A DNA stretch of 64,000 nt from positions 179,501-243,500 of the forward strand of contig JAODUO010000184.1 in the NCBI GenBank assembly GCA_025642075.2, given 5' to 3'. The number at the start of each line of letters is the position of its first letter. Position 1 is the stretch's first letter. The translations under genes were made by a program, and so were the position numbers. The notes below the pieces were generated by a model. The model saw only the letters and a program-made list of their open reading frames with translations. It was not told where the DNA came from and did no database searches. Positions 1 through 12,530 of the stretch are shown here, in pieces. Source of the DNA: Ridgeia piscesae. Lineage: Eukaryota > Annelida > Polychaeta > Sabellida > Siboglinidae.

Positions 1-476
1 TTCCCACGAAGGGGAAACATCCCATGTTTTTCCTAACACTCCAGGGGCAGAACTGGGTCAATTTCATTCGCATTCCATCAGCGTTGGACACAGAACTATA
101 GAACTGTCGAGAAAATCAATGTATGTATTCCTGCTGGTGGCAATGCATAGACTAAGTCCACCACCGCGCCGTCAAAACAGGATCAACCACGAGGGGCCCA
201 GTCAAAGATAGCAAACGTTTATACTTCTGGTGAGTTGTCAGAACAGTTGGTGAATCACAGGAACTGAAACACATTAGTCTGTAAACACGGACCTGTGAAT
301 GACAGCACTGACTACTACAGATAATAGGTGCATCTTTGTCTAAACTAGTCCAGGATGGGATATGAGTAGCAACTTAATTGTAAACTTATTTATATATTTA
401 CATATAGCAGGTTTATGCAAAATTGTACTTCTCATGTACCTGTATTAGATACAAATTAAATACCTGGATATTAATA

Positions 477-477
477 C

Positions 478-512
<35 letters not shown>
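477..512. repeat. (TA)n microsatellite
   Basis: Short TA tract in AT-rich DNA. Confidence 0.9.
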
Positions 513-513
<1 letters not shown>

Positions 514-559
514 ACAATTGTTTAATTAAAAAGGCACTTTTACTATATAATATATTTAA

Positions 560-561
<2 letters not shown>

Positions 562-623
<62 letters not shown>
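562..623. repeat. (TA)n microsatellite
   Basis: About 60 bp of TA dinucleotide. A small open frame ending here is an artefact of the tract. Confidence 0.95.
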
Positions 624-627
<4 letters not shown>

Positions 628-2035
628 TATAAGTACTGCCAAAAGTAACTGTCATCATTTCAATTCAATTGTTGTGCATTACTGTCTACTGTTTACCTAT
701 CACAAGACACCACTCCCAATTGTCAATCAAATTTAATGTGTTGCCCTCCAGAAGATTACTAATGTACCTTGCTTCTTACAGAACCATAAATTTGACTGAC
801 AATTGTGAATGTTGTTGCCTAACAGATAGAATCTGACAATGATGTACACAATCTTATTTCAAAGTGAGTGTACCAGTTACTTTCTGAAGCTTGCTAGTAT
901 ATATTATAAATATAATAATTATTATTATATATATATATAAATCAAATTATCTATATATTCATGTTCAATGTCAATAATATTATTTTTAGAAAATTGAAAT
1001 TTTGCATAAAGTTTATAGGACATCTATTTACAACAGTACATGTAATGCTAACCAGGCTGTGAACTAACCTTTCTACGTTTTGTATAAATATAAGTGAGGA
1101 TGTACTTTTAATTTAATAAACAAATTCTCCATATTTCATGTTCCTCAAATTAACTATGTAGTAGAGACTAGAGTCACACTAAGAATAAGAATTTGAAATC
1201 AAACTGAAAATTTTTCTTTAAACTGCTATTACATATATTGTACATGCAATCACAGCTAACAACTTGACCTGAAACATAACCTGTAACTGAGCCCAAGTTA
1301 AACATTAAACGTTGTCACATACTGAAACTTCAAAACTTTTTTTTCCTTATTTTCTCCTGAAACTAAGTACATGAGTTAATATACCTACATGGTAAAGGAT
1401 ATTACGACAATTAAAGTAATAAACACCATATTCACCTGGTGCAGAGTGCAGACCTGACAGGGGTTTATATTTCTGCCACGGAACTACTCTCAGCCTGTGA
1501 CACCAGGACTAGTGTGAGATGACAGCAGTGTCACTGAGGTGGGCCAGGTCTGTGTCAGAAGCGAGGGCAGTAGGTACAGCTCAGTGCACTTAACACTTGA
1601 GCACAGACAGTGCCCAGGAACAACAATGATCCCTCCTAGCAGGAGCACACCCCCCTGCTCCTTGTCCCACCAGTCTCTCCTGTCCCACCAGTCTCTCCCC
1701 CGCAGTGTGCTACAGTGCTACGGGACTCACCCAGCAGGCGGATGTCAGTGGTTTTGGAAACAAATCAAACAGGTCACATTCCACAGGCGGATCCAACCTG
1801 CACCCGGACTACAGCTAGGGACCTCTTTCTTCACCTCCCCCCCCATCCCACTCGGCTTTATCCCTGGCCCAAACCACTGGGGATATCACAAGCAACAACT
1901 CTAGATAATAAAATATTGACTTGTGACTTCGCCCGGACTTTATGACTGAATTTAATGCAGCTAACATGCTTAAATTGTAAAGTACCAGTACAAGAGCTGA
2001 CTATCATTCTGATTCTTTTCTATTCAGATTCTGGA
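624..2035. other. No recognised gene
   Basis: AT-rich apart from a GC-richer block at 1440-1890. Short splice-flanked open segments occur there on the minus strand, but they are within chance length. No protein was recognised. Confidence 0.4.
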
Positions 2036-2240
2036 CAATCTGATAAATTACTGTCAAATATTTCTTACAGAAGAATCGAATCAAAATAAGTAACAATGAC
2101 TAACAATCTGATAAATTACTGTCAAATATTTCTTACAGAAGAATCGAATCAAAATAAGTAACAATGACTAACAATCTGATAAATTACTGTCAAATATTTC
2201 TTACAGAAGAATTGAATCAAAATAAATAAAAGTGACTAAC
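2036..2240 (+). repeat. Three tandem copies of a 68-bp unit
   Basis: Units starting CTGATAAATTACTGTC begin at 2040, 2108 and 2176. The first two are almost identical; the third has a few changes (AATTGAATC, AAATAAAAG). Confidence 0.9.
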
Positions 2241-4300
2241 CATCATCTGTTTAACACAACACACCTTATCTCAGAATGCAGCACATAGTAGACGGACTAT
2301 GAAGTTTGTCCAACTAGGAAGAATGTACTTATGTGTGCACAGACACAAATAAATGTGTGACATGCGTATATGTGACTTATGTATTTTGAATTGTCAAAAT
2401 AATGACATATAATATTCATTTGGGAGAAAGAAATTAATCTTTAATCTTCAATCTCGGATTACTACTTGAAGGCCACAGATTAACAGTGTCTGTTTCAGCC
2501 ATTTAAGTTGATAGTTTTTTGCTTCCAACACACAACAAGACTAGCTTATATAGAAGAACAAGATGGATGACAAGCAATATAGATTCATGTTGATTCTTAT
2601 TAAGTACTCTGATAAAATATTACTAACCATAGATATTTGCAATCAATGTGCACGACATAAATAATATATAATTTTTTAAATCTGATTAATTGTTACACCA
2701 ATCTCGATAAATTGTATTAGGAGAGAATGACATTGACTCTGACATGAGAATAAATGCAGGTGCACGCATTCACACGAGGTACTTAAAACCAAACCTCCAG
2801 CACGAATGGAAAACAGTCAAATTCCACTGGGATACATAAAAACAGCTACCAGGGGTAGGCCATTTGACAAAATGACAACTACCTGGGGTTCCTAGATTAA
2901 TTTAGCTCATGGCAGATGCAATTTAAAAAAATATATCTGTGAGTCACAATTCCCAGTGCTGAATGTCACAAAGCAGGGTGCTGGGTGGCTACAAACTCTC
3001 TAGTACAGACTACAGAGTGGTGGTATAGAATAGTGACTTTGATTTTATATCACTTCGTTAAACAATTAAAATTATATTACTAGTTTTTAAAAGACTAATT
3101 ATCGTTACATAGTCATTGCTATTATACTTCCTAATAGAAAGATGTCTATACTATCACCAAGTTAACATACCGGTAATCATAGAGACTATTTCAGTATTTG
3201 TCTACAGATGTAATATTTCTATTGTTATGTAAACCATTTGGTCAATATACTGCCACATACTAACAAACTACGTTCATCCAGCTCAGACCAGCCAGCCTCC
3301 AGTGTCATGTAAATACTTGGTCATGTGACAGATCTCGATTGCTAAATCATATGACAATGTCATAAATGGATTGAGCTGTCAAACGGGCTGATGTAAACAT
3401 GTCCTGTAACCATGGAGACAGTGGATGCTGGCCTGTGACACACTGGCTGTCTAGAGACAGAACCGTCAAGCATGAGAAGACAGAGTGATGTTGATCTTGT
3501 GTGTGACTGCCAGCAACATCCCTCAGTCGCTGCCCTGTCTCTGCCACGGATACAATGTACGAGGCATCACTTTATACCTGTAGGAAGCTGGTGGCAGTCT
3601 AGCAGACTCTTGTCGTCTCCTATTCTGCTCACAGTTTGGAGTCTGCAGAAAGATTTGGTAGTTGGTATATATTATTTATGTACTTGGAAACATTTATAAA
3701 GCGACATGTATCTGGGTTAAAAACCTGCTAAAAGTGCTAACAATATAAAATAAGCAAATGCATATTATAGATATAAGCTAAATAATTACGTTCAATAAAC
3801 ATATTAAATAAATGTTAAAAGAAGTTAAATAAATAAGTTAATTCAATAAAATAAATAACTTAAATACAATACTAAATTGACTTCATAAAATTAGACATAC
3901 ATAAAGATTAAGAAGACAAGCAAACTTGTACACTGTTCCAACCTCCCACAAGTACAGTATAGAGCTTTCATGCTGACATTCTGACCAATCACAAGTGGAC
4001 ACTCCCAAGTACCAGGGTAGTCCATAACCCAAGATGGCTGCACCAATGCTGGATCGAAAAGCGGAATGACAACGATTACAAGTATTTTCTAACTAACAGA
4101 TGTGAATATCATTAGTTATAACAAAGCAAAGGTAGTCGAGAGAAACATTGATGGATTGTTAACAATGGCCACTTTAACACTGGGTTTGTCATCTTTTAAA
4201 CACAGGGAGTCACAGACTCCTACCTAAGGACACCCACTGAATCTGTACAGGAAACAAGGACTCTTACACCCATGGATTCCCATAAACATTTAAGCCCATT
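2241..4300. other. No recognised gene
   Basis: AT-rich DNA. 3280-3660 is less AT-rich with short open frames on both strands and no recognisable product. One family-2 repeat lies at 3680-3935. Confidence 0.4.
3680..3935 (+). repeat. Dispersed repeat family 2, copy 1
   Basis: Matches 34990-35235: ACATTTATAAAGCGACATGT, ATCTGGGTTAAAAACCTGCT, TAAGCTAAATAA and AAGAAGACAAGCAAACTT. AT-rich and non-coding. Confidence 0.7.
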
Positions 4301-5014
<714 letters not shown>

Positions 5015-6718
5015 GGTGCCTGGTTCCCTGGAGCATCTACAGATGATGTTTGCTTTGTTTTATTTTTATATTTTTGCATTACCATGAAATACAATTGGTA
5101 AAATTGTGAACATTTTATTTACATCTATCTAACGCACAGTACAAAATTATAAATCATAAAACTATCAAGAACTCAAGAAGAAGATTAATCTGAAGAGAGA
5201 CAGGCAAACACAACTGAGGGGTCACCATCAAGACACATTGTAAAGACTGCCACGGCCCCAGCACTGAGCATCACGTGCACAGACCATGTCTCACAGACAG
5301 ACTAAGTCTCTCAGTTTCTTGGACTCTCTTCTGTCATTCCCCGAGGTTTGCCTGTCTAGTTTCCATCTGGGCCAGGGAAGTAGCTGCCAACCTCTCAACA
5401 AATATAAGCTTCCCTAGAGCTCCCTCACTCCACCGGACACATGGAATCTATCAGTATCAACGGCTGTTGGCACAACATATCCAGGAATCCAGACCTCACA
5501 TCAGACCGTGTACATCGAGTCCAACACGCCACTGGTTTCAATCTATATGACATTATAGTATATAATAATAATAATAGTAGTATACAATATGCTGTTTAAT
5601 TTGATAGTATGCATCTGCAATGTATAAGTAATTCTTTATACAAACATCCTATCAGGTTTCACATTTTTATGTATTTTTATGTATTTCATTTTAATATTCA
5701 ATTGTGTTTACTATTTGTATTTTCTAGTTCAATGTTAGTGACATATTGTCTTAATGGAACCTTGACCGTTACATAAGTATTTGTTAGATTAAATATATTA
5801 ATATGTACATTTATGGTCAAAAATAAATAAATTTATCTGTCTGTTTGTCAGTCTATTTTATCTGGTTTTGAAACGGGCCCTGAGCTGTTAAAACAGGCTC
5901 AGCCAACACTGAAAAGAAGCAGTCTGTGACTGAGACTGGTGCAACTGAGCAACGACATTGCACAATCTATTACGACTGAATCAATGTACATGTACACAAC
6001 ATTGCACAATCTACCTGATGTCTCACAGGTGTGTGAGGAAACAACACTGACTATGTAGTAGAGTCACCACGTTTGTTATTACATTATTAATTTCATATTA
6101 AATGGCTCAACTTTACCATTGACCCGATGACCTGGCAGCGAGCGGCAGGCGCATTTTTTTAATCAGTCGGGCCACATATGGGCCACATGTTTCTATATTT
6201 TACTGGCCCAACACACCACTGGTTTCAATCCAATCAGTTATCATCATTTTAGATTACACATTGATACTGCATTAAAAAAATTCATTCAACTTTGCGTTTT
6301 CTAAAAAATTATTGTTGCTATCATATTTTCATAAAACGCACAGGCCAACGTAAGTTTCTCAAGTATGCGTGAGGTCGGTCTCTACTCAGTTACTTTGAAT
6401 AATGCCTCAGATAATAAAAGTATGGCATCACAATTAAAAATCTTCACATTCTCGCTTCTATTATATTAATTTTAATTTTGAAAAATGAACATACAGACAA
6501 GAACTTCATAGAAGTCTGTATGACATCACTTCTGACAATCTTGTGGAATTGTTGTGAAGCACCGATTTTAACAAAAGCAATACATTTTCTTGCAAAATTT
6601 GGGCCAGTAATTTCTTTGGAGCAGTAACTGTTTTATACTCCACCGTTCCCATAAAAACAAACATAGCAAAGTCATATTGTTTCACCATTTAAAATCACTT
6701 AAGTAATTCAGCTTTGTG

Positions 6719-6962
6719 GAGTGACCCGTCCAACCGTCATCTAGATAGGTAAAGTCACTGGTGGTGGACAGGAAATGAAGGAGCAAAAAAGGTCTTCAAA
6801 AATCAGAGATATTGTCAGTTATGCTTTGATAACGGGTGTCTCACTTGTGTTTGTAGTTTATTCCAGGTCATAAAACACCTCAACTGGCTTGTATGTACAT
6901 GAGTTCACATCCATGTGTGTACCAAAAATCTGTGACTGGCAAAAATGTTACCCTGCATTGAA
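6719..6962 (+). repeat. Dispersed repeat family 1, copy
   Basis: About 245 bp. Shared landmarks are GACCCGTCC, GGAGCAAAAAAGGTCTTC, GTCAGTTATGC, TTTGTAGTTTATTCCAGGTC and TGTGACTGGCAAAAATG. No coding capacity; possibly a non-autonomous element. Confidence 0.75.
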
Positions 6963-7009
6963 TACAATTGCATCATACTTAAGGTGACCCCAGGTCAATC
7001 CAAAATCAT

Positions 7010-7262
7010 TTACCTTCAGTAAAGTATGGGAAATTAGTCCCACTAATAATTATGGTCACCTCTCCATTCTGGTCACTAAAATTATCCAATATAGAGGGTG
7101 ACATTAATAGTACAGTCATCGCAATTAAAGTTACCCTTGAATATACCCAAGTTGGTTCTATATTCAATGAATAGGAAATAAGTCCCACTAATAGAGTGAC
7201 CTTTCTAATAAGGTCACATGAGCCCAGTCCCAAGAGTGACCTTAATGCAGAGGTTCCCACTT
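7010..7262. repeat. Dispersed repeat family 3 with internal duplication
   Basis: Two related halves contain AAATTAGTCCCACTAATAAT and GAAATAAGTCCCACTAATAG, each followed by GTGACC/GGTCAC motifs, ending GAGTGACCTTAATGCAGAGGTT. Related pieces lie at 12298-12410 and 19190-19300. Confidence 0.6.
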
Positions 7263-8655
7263 TTAGTGTAATATACCAGTGATATTTGCATCACATTATG
7301 AGAGGTACTTATTGTGTTGATGTGATCATTGTTCTAAGGTCAGAGGTGAACAAGAAATGGCGTGATTGGGAGTTTCTTCCCCCAGTGAAGGAGACGGCAG
7401 ATGAATCATTGATGATAAGTATCCCCGCTGACATCAACGGTTCGTGTTCTTAGAACCTGCTCTGGCAGAAATGTAACTGAGCGAGTTACGATCAACCTGC
7501 ATCAAGAACCTGATATCGTAAACATGGAAACAGCTTTTATTTTCAAATCACCTTCTCTGAATCTGCTGCTCAGCTCGGTACATTTAATCACGACAGTATC
7601 ATCTTTAAAAAAAACTGCTGATCAGAACAACTGGAGGCATGGAATCGAGGCATTAATTTGTATATTCTGGGCTAGAATCAAGCCACCTGCACACATCTAA
7701 TTTGTCTTAATCCTAGCCAGTGTATCAGTGACAGTGCTGAATTAATTCTCCCCAAAATGAATCTTCCAAAATTTTGCGCGGGAGGGCAGAAGATTACTGG
7801 CAAAACAAGCAGCACGCGACAGAGAAGACAAGAAATCAATATGCAGATGAAGTACACATTGTTAATTCAGTGGCTGAGAAATCAATACAACTATGCATGA
7901 AGCAGACTGCCTTGTACAGGACGTCCTCTGTGCTATCACTCTCGCACGTCCTTCTGGATATTACGAATATCCGCATACGCCATAAGCCCACAACGTGAAT
8001 ACTGCCTAACAAAACATGCTTATTTTAAATGTTACCTATTGATGTTACCAAGACAGAGGGTGGAGACTGCATCAGATTTAATCAACATAATGAAAACACC
8101 ACACCAAGTAACAAGATTGTTTCAACTGATAGGTTTCGCCAATCATCGGTTGATTTGTGTTTCTGATTAATCCAATTTGGTTAATCTTGTGTAATTAATG
8201 ATTGTTCTGATTACCTGAAAAAATTAGAGCGACATGCGTATGGTTGCTGAATAACCAAAGTCTATTTCAGCTTCGTAAAAATCATGGAAATATGTCAGTA
8301 AAATTGTTCAAAACTGCTATGCTTACAGTTTTGTTAATAAACTTCATATTATAGAAAGATGCAACAATAATGGTAAACATCACAGGGCATTGCAATCATT
8401 TTCCTGAAGTTATTATTATGATAATAAACAGTAGCAGTCATTAACATTTCCACCACTTGTGTCAAATGCTGAAAATAAATACCTATTCCTGTAAATTAAA
8501 CGATATTATAAAATTTAATCAAATTTAATAAACACTAAATCAAAAATTGATTACACAATTATTCATTGATCAATTTGGCCAACTTAATGACAGGTTATGG
8601 AAATCAATCTGGTACAATACATGGATTTGAACAACTCTGAAAATGACAAACTGTC

Positions 8656-10705
8656 AGCGTCCCTACACTCGGTGTCCCTACACTCGGTGTCCCTACACTC
8701 GGTGTCCCTACTCTCGGTGTCCCTACACTCTGTGTCCCTACACTCGGTGCCCCTACTCTCGGTGTCCCTACACTCTGTGTCCCTACACTCGGTGTCCCTA
8801 CACCCGGTGTCCCTACACTCGGTGTCCCTACACTCGGTGTCCCTACACCCGGTGTCCCTACATCCGGTGTCCCTACACCCGGTGTCCCTACACCCGGTGT
8901 CCCTACACCCGGTGTCCCTACACCCAGTGTCCCTACACCCAGTGTCCCTACACCCAGTGTCCCTACACCCAGTGTCCCTACACCCAGTGTCCCTACACCC
9001 AGTGTCCCTACACCCAGTGTCCCTACACCCAGTGTCCCTACACCCAGTGTCCCTACACCCAGTGTCCCTACACCCAGTGTCCCTACACCCAGTGTCCCTA
9101 CACCCAGTGTCCCTACACCAGTGTCCCTACACTCAGTGTCCCTACACAGTGTCCCTACACCAGTGTCCCTACACAGTGTCCCTACACCCAGTGTCCCTAC
9201 ACCCAGTGTCCCTACATCAGTGTCCCTACACTCAGTGTCCCTACACAGTGTCCCTACACTCAGTGTCCCTACAGCAGTGTCCCTACACCCAGTGTCCCTA
9301 CACCCAGTGTCCATACACTCGGTGTCCCTACATTCAGTGTCCCTACACCCAGTGTCCCTACACGCAGTGTCCCTACACCCAGTGTCCCTACACCCAGTGT
9401 CCCTACACCAGTGTCCCTACACTCAGTGTCCCTACACCCAGTGTCCCTACACTCGGTGTCCCTACATTCAGTGTCCCTACACCCAGTGTCCCTACACTCG
9501 GTGTCCCTACACTCAGTGTCCCTACACTCGGTGTCCCTACACTCTGTGTCCCTACACTCGGTGTCCCTACACACGGTGTCCCTACACTCGGTGTCCCTAC
9601 ACTCGGTGTCCCTACACCCGGTGTCTTACATCCGGTGTCCCTACACCCGGTGTCCCTACACCCAGTGTCCCTACACTCAGTGTCCCTACACCCAGTGTCC
9701 CTACATGCAGTGTCCCTACACCCAGTGTCCCTACACCCAGTGTCCATACACTCGGTGTCCCTACATTCAGTGTCCCTACATTCAGTGTCCCTACACTCAG
9801 TGTCCCTACACCCAGTGTCCCTACACCCAGTGTCCCTACATCCAGTGTCCCTACACGCAGTGTCCCTACACGCAGTGTCCCTACACCCAGTGTCCCTACA
9901 CCCAGTGTCCCTACACCCGTGTCCCTACACCCAGTGTCCCTACACCCAGTGTCCCTACACCCAGTGTCCCTACACCAGTGTCCCTACACCCAGTGTCCCT
10001 ACACCCAGTGTCCCTACACTCAGTGTCCCTACACGCAGTGTCCCTACACTCAGTGTCCCTACACCCAGTGTCCCTACACCCAGTGTCCCTACACCCAGTG
10101 TCCCTACACTCAGTGTCCCTACACTCAGTGTCCCTACACTCAGTGTCCCTACACTCAGTGTCCCTACATGCAGTGTCCCTACACCCAGTGTCCCTACACC
10201 CAATGTCCCTACACCCAGTGTCCATACACTCGGTGTCCCTACATTCAGTGTCCCTACATGCAGTGTCCCTACACCCAGTGTCCCTACACCCAGTGTCCCT
10301 ACACCCAGTGTCCATACACTCGGTGTCCCTACATTCAGTGTCCCTACACTCAGTGTCCCTACACCCAGTGTCCCTACAGTCCCTACACCCAGTGTCCATA
10401 CACTCAGTGTCTCTACATGCAGTGTCCCTACACTCAGTGTCCCTACACCCAGTGTCCCTACACCCAGTGTCCCTACACACAGTGTCCCTACACTCAGTGT
10501 CCCTACACTCAGTGTCCCTACACCCAGTGTCCCTACACCGTGTCCCTACACCCAGTGTCCCTACACCCAGTGTCCCTACACCCAGTGTCCCTACACCCAG
10601 TGTCCCTACACTCGGTGTCCCTACACTCAGTGTCCCTACACTCAGTGTCCCTACATTAAGTGTCCATACACTCGGTGTCCCTACATTAAGTGTCCCTACA
10701 CTCAC
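8656..10705 (+). repeat. 2-kb array of a 15-bp unit
   Basis: About 136 copies of GTGTCCCTACACYCR-type units, with occasional 13-14-bp units that shift phase. The 15-bp period keeps frames open on both strands (VSLHP, QCPYT and SVPTP on plus; GTLGV and CRDTE on minus). Its right end runs into the splice donor of the exon at 10706-10822. No coding role is supported. Confidence 0.95.
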
Positions 10706-10822
10706 CTTGCTGTAGGAGTGCAGGGTCTGTGGTTGCAGCACGGGTGTGTTGTCATTGCAGTCTAAGTCACCAAACACCGAGTCATGACTTAGAGCACCAG
10801 GATTAGCCAAGTCCGCAGCCAT
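10706..10822 (-). CDS. Probable first coding exon of an unidentified minus-strand gene
   Basis: Reading the minus strand, an ATG at 10822 in good context (TCAAAGATGGCTGCGG) opens a 39-codon segment starting MAADLANPGALSHDSVFG. It ends at a strong donor, AGCAAG|GTGAGTGT. An in-frame TAG lies 24 bases upstream of the ATG, and an acceptor-like TGTTTGCAG ends at 10850, so a 5' UTR of 28 bases in this exon is plausible. I do not recognise the protein. The downstream intron would begin directly with the 15-bp minisatellite, and I could not identify following exons with confidence. The ATG also fits a YY1-like CAAGATGGC start-site element. Confidence 0.5.
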
Positions 10823-11629
10823 CTTTGACTGGAATCCCCTGACCTACACCTGCAAACAGTCCACAGACTTTGTCATACGAGTAGATACTATAGTCTAGAT
10901 ATAAACATGACATCTCAATGACTGCAGGTATTCGGATAATAACTGTACAGTATATGTGTGTTTTAGACACACTAAAAATCCACAAATATAATTATTTATC
11001 TATGTCTTCAAACATCTGTTGCTTTTATGTGACTGAGTACATGTAGTATATAATGAACATAAATGTTTGAACATCAAAAATATAGTCAATAACATTAGAA
11101 AGTGTGTGTGTCTGTGTGGTACGTTTGTGTGTGTGTGTGTTTGTGTATGTGCATGCATGCATGCGTGCGTGTGAGCGTGCTTGTGTGCATGTATTCGTGT
11201 GTGTGCATTTGAAATACTTTCTGTGTGTAACATACATTTAATTTGTGTTAGTCCTGCAGGTGGGTAATCCAATGATCAGGTTATATATTGCAGACTGTTT
11301 AACAAACTGACTGAAAAAAACAGTTGGCTACAAAAAACAATCAATATGCCAGCCACATGGCTAAAGGAAAAATATATTCCAAATGTGTGTCTGACCTCAA
11401 ATGTGTTCTGCCAACAATAACAACCATCAAACAGTAACAAACTTTCATGAGTAAAAACACACAACCTGATTACTGATCACCCATGAGATAACAGGAAGTT
11501 GTCTAGAATTAGCAGCTAATCCATGTGTGTTTGGCGCCTGCAATGACGACCAGGTGGAGCTGAGAGGAAGGTGCAGGGAGCAGGGTCCTAGAATAGCCCA
11601 GTGTAGTGGGACATTAATACCTGTGCGGG

Positions 11630-11686
11630 AGGAATTCCGAGGTGGCTAGCTGTGGACGTTTCTAAGGGACCTCGGCAGCTGTTGCA
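11630..11686 (-). other. Candidate 5' exon of the same unidentified gene
   Basis: On the minus strand a strong acceptor (TTCTCTTGCAACAG) precedes a 57-base segment that ends at CACAG|GTATTA. It lies in a locally GC-richer block (11520-11760). It could be a non-coding exon upstream of the ATG exon at 10822. Evidence is splice motifs only. Confidence 0.25.
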
Positions 11687-11884
11687 AGAGAACACAGGGC
11701 TGGCTACTTCATAGCACAGTGGACTCTCGCCACAAGAAGCAAGTCACGCCACACTGCCAGCATTCTTTAACAAAGCAAAACAGTGTAGTTTATGAAAAAT
11801 ATAGCCAAACAGGTTCTGGATGTTTGCCAACTAGAGTTTGTTAGGAAAATGGACTATGAAGTTCTTTACCTGCATTCTGAGATT

Positions 11885-11887
<3 letters not shown>

Positions 11888-11928
<41 letters not shown>
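11888..11928. repeat. (TA)n microsatellite
   Basis: About 40 bp of TA repeats. Confidence 0.95.
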
Positions 11929-11933
<5 letters not shown>

Positions 11934-12297
11934 TAATGTGTCCAAAGAATTAACATGCCCCAAACACCATGATGACTTTCCTCAAGTAAAGTTTTTTACA
12001 TGCTACTGCAATTTAAAGATAAAATGGTGCAAGAAGATCATGTTCACATGTCATATTTATCATTCCCCTGGCGGGGCCGGGAGATCAATGATTTTGCAAA
12101 AATCTTAATTTATGGAATAACATATGAAATGTTTAAAGTGACAAGTAAATTTCTTACTATTCATATTATGTTCACTTTCCTAAAAACAGTAAAAGTGCAA
12201 GTTTAAAGGGAAAATCCATTAATCCTAACACTAGCAGATCATACGATGTTGTTTATGCTCACCTCAATATCACTATCCCAAATTGTTTCCATGCCAG

Positions 12298-12410
12298 TGT
12301 TAAAAATATATGTCGACTGGAAATTAGTCTCATTAACAAATGTAGTCATCTCTATTCAGGTAATTTTGTCCTAGTCTTGACACTGACCTTAATACAGAGA
12401 TTACACTACA
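12298..12410. repeat. Dispersed repeat family 3, fragment
   Basis: GGAAATTAGTCTCATTAACA, TCTATTCAGGTAATTTTGTC and GACCTTAATACAGAGATTACAC parallel the 7010-7262 element. It lies just before the 36-bp array. Confidence 0.5.
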
Positions 12411-12530
12411 TAGCTCTGTAGATGACCTGCTATAGGAACACCCTGTCCCACGGTCAGACTGTTCCAATATATCCCTCAGGCCCTATTCCAGCCAGCTACA
12501 AAATATCATAATGCAGTCAGGAATGAAAAT

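Larger units (their letters stand above)
10851..12297. other. Intron-like region
   Basis: TG/CA-rich imperfect tract at about 11100-11215, a GC-richer block at 11520-11760, and a TA tract at 11888. Nothing else was recognised. Confidence 0.4.

Noticed and set aside
1..110. Open minus-strand segment of 35 codons after a CTCGACAG acceptor
   Set aside because: Only one frame is open over a length where this is expected by chance; not in phase with the segments at 1.4-1.8 kb.
1437..1795. Two splice-flanked open segments on the minus strand (about 1439-1506 and 1727-1793)
   Set aside because: Phases are compatible and donors fair (CAG|GTGAAT, TGG|GTGAGT), but each is only about 22 codons, acceptors are weak and no family was recognised. 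Within chance expectation.
1539..1904. 121-codon plus-strand open frame
   Set aside because: Low-complexity Ser/Pro/His composition, no start context or homology; probably a non-coding GC-richer block.
8597..10765. Long open frames of 300-720 codons on both strands
   Set aside because: They are produced by the 15-bp tandem unit, which has no stop codon; the same peptide cycles appear in several frames and strands. Only the minus-strand end at 10706-10822 has independent exon signals.
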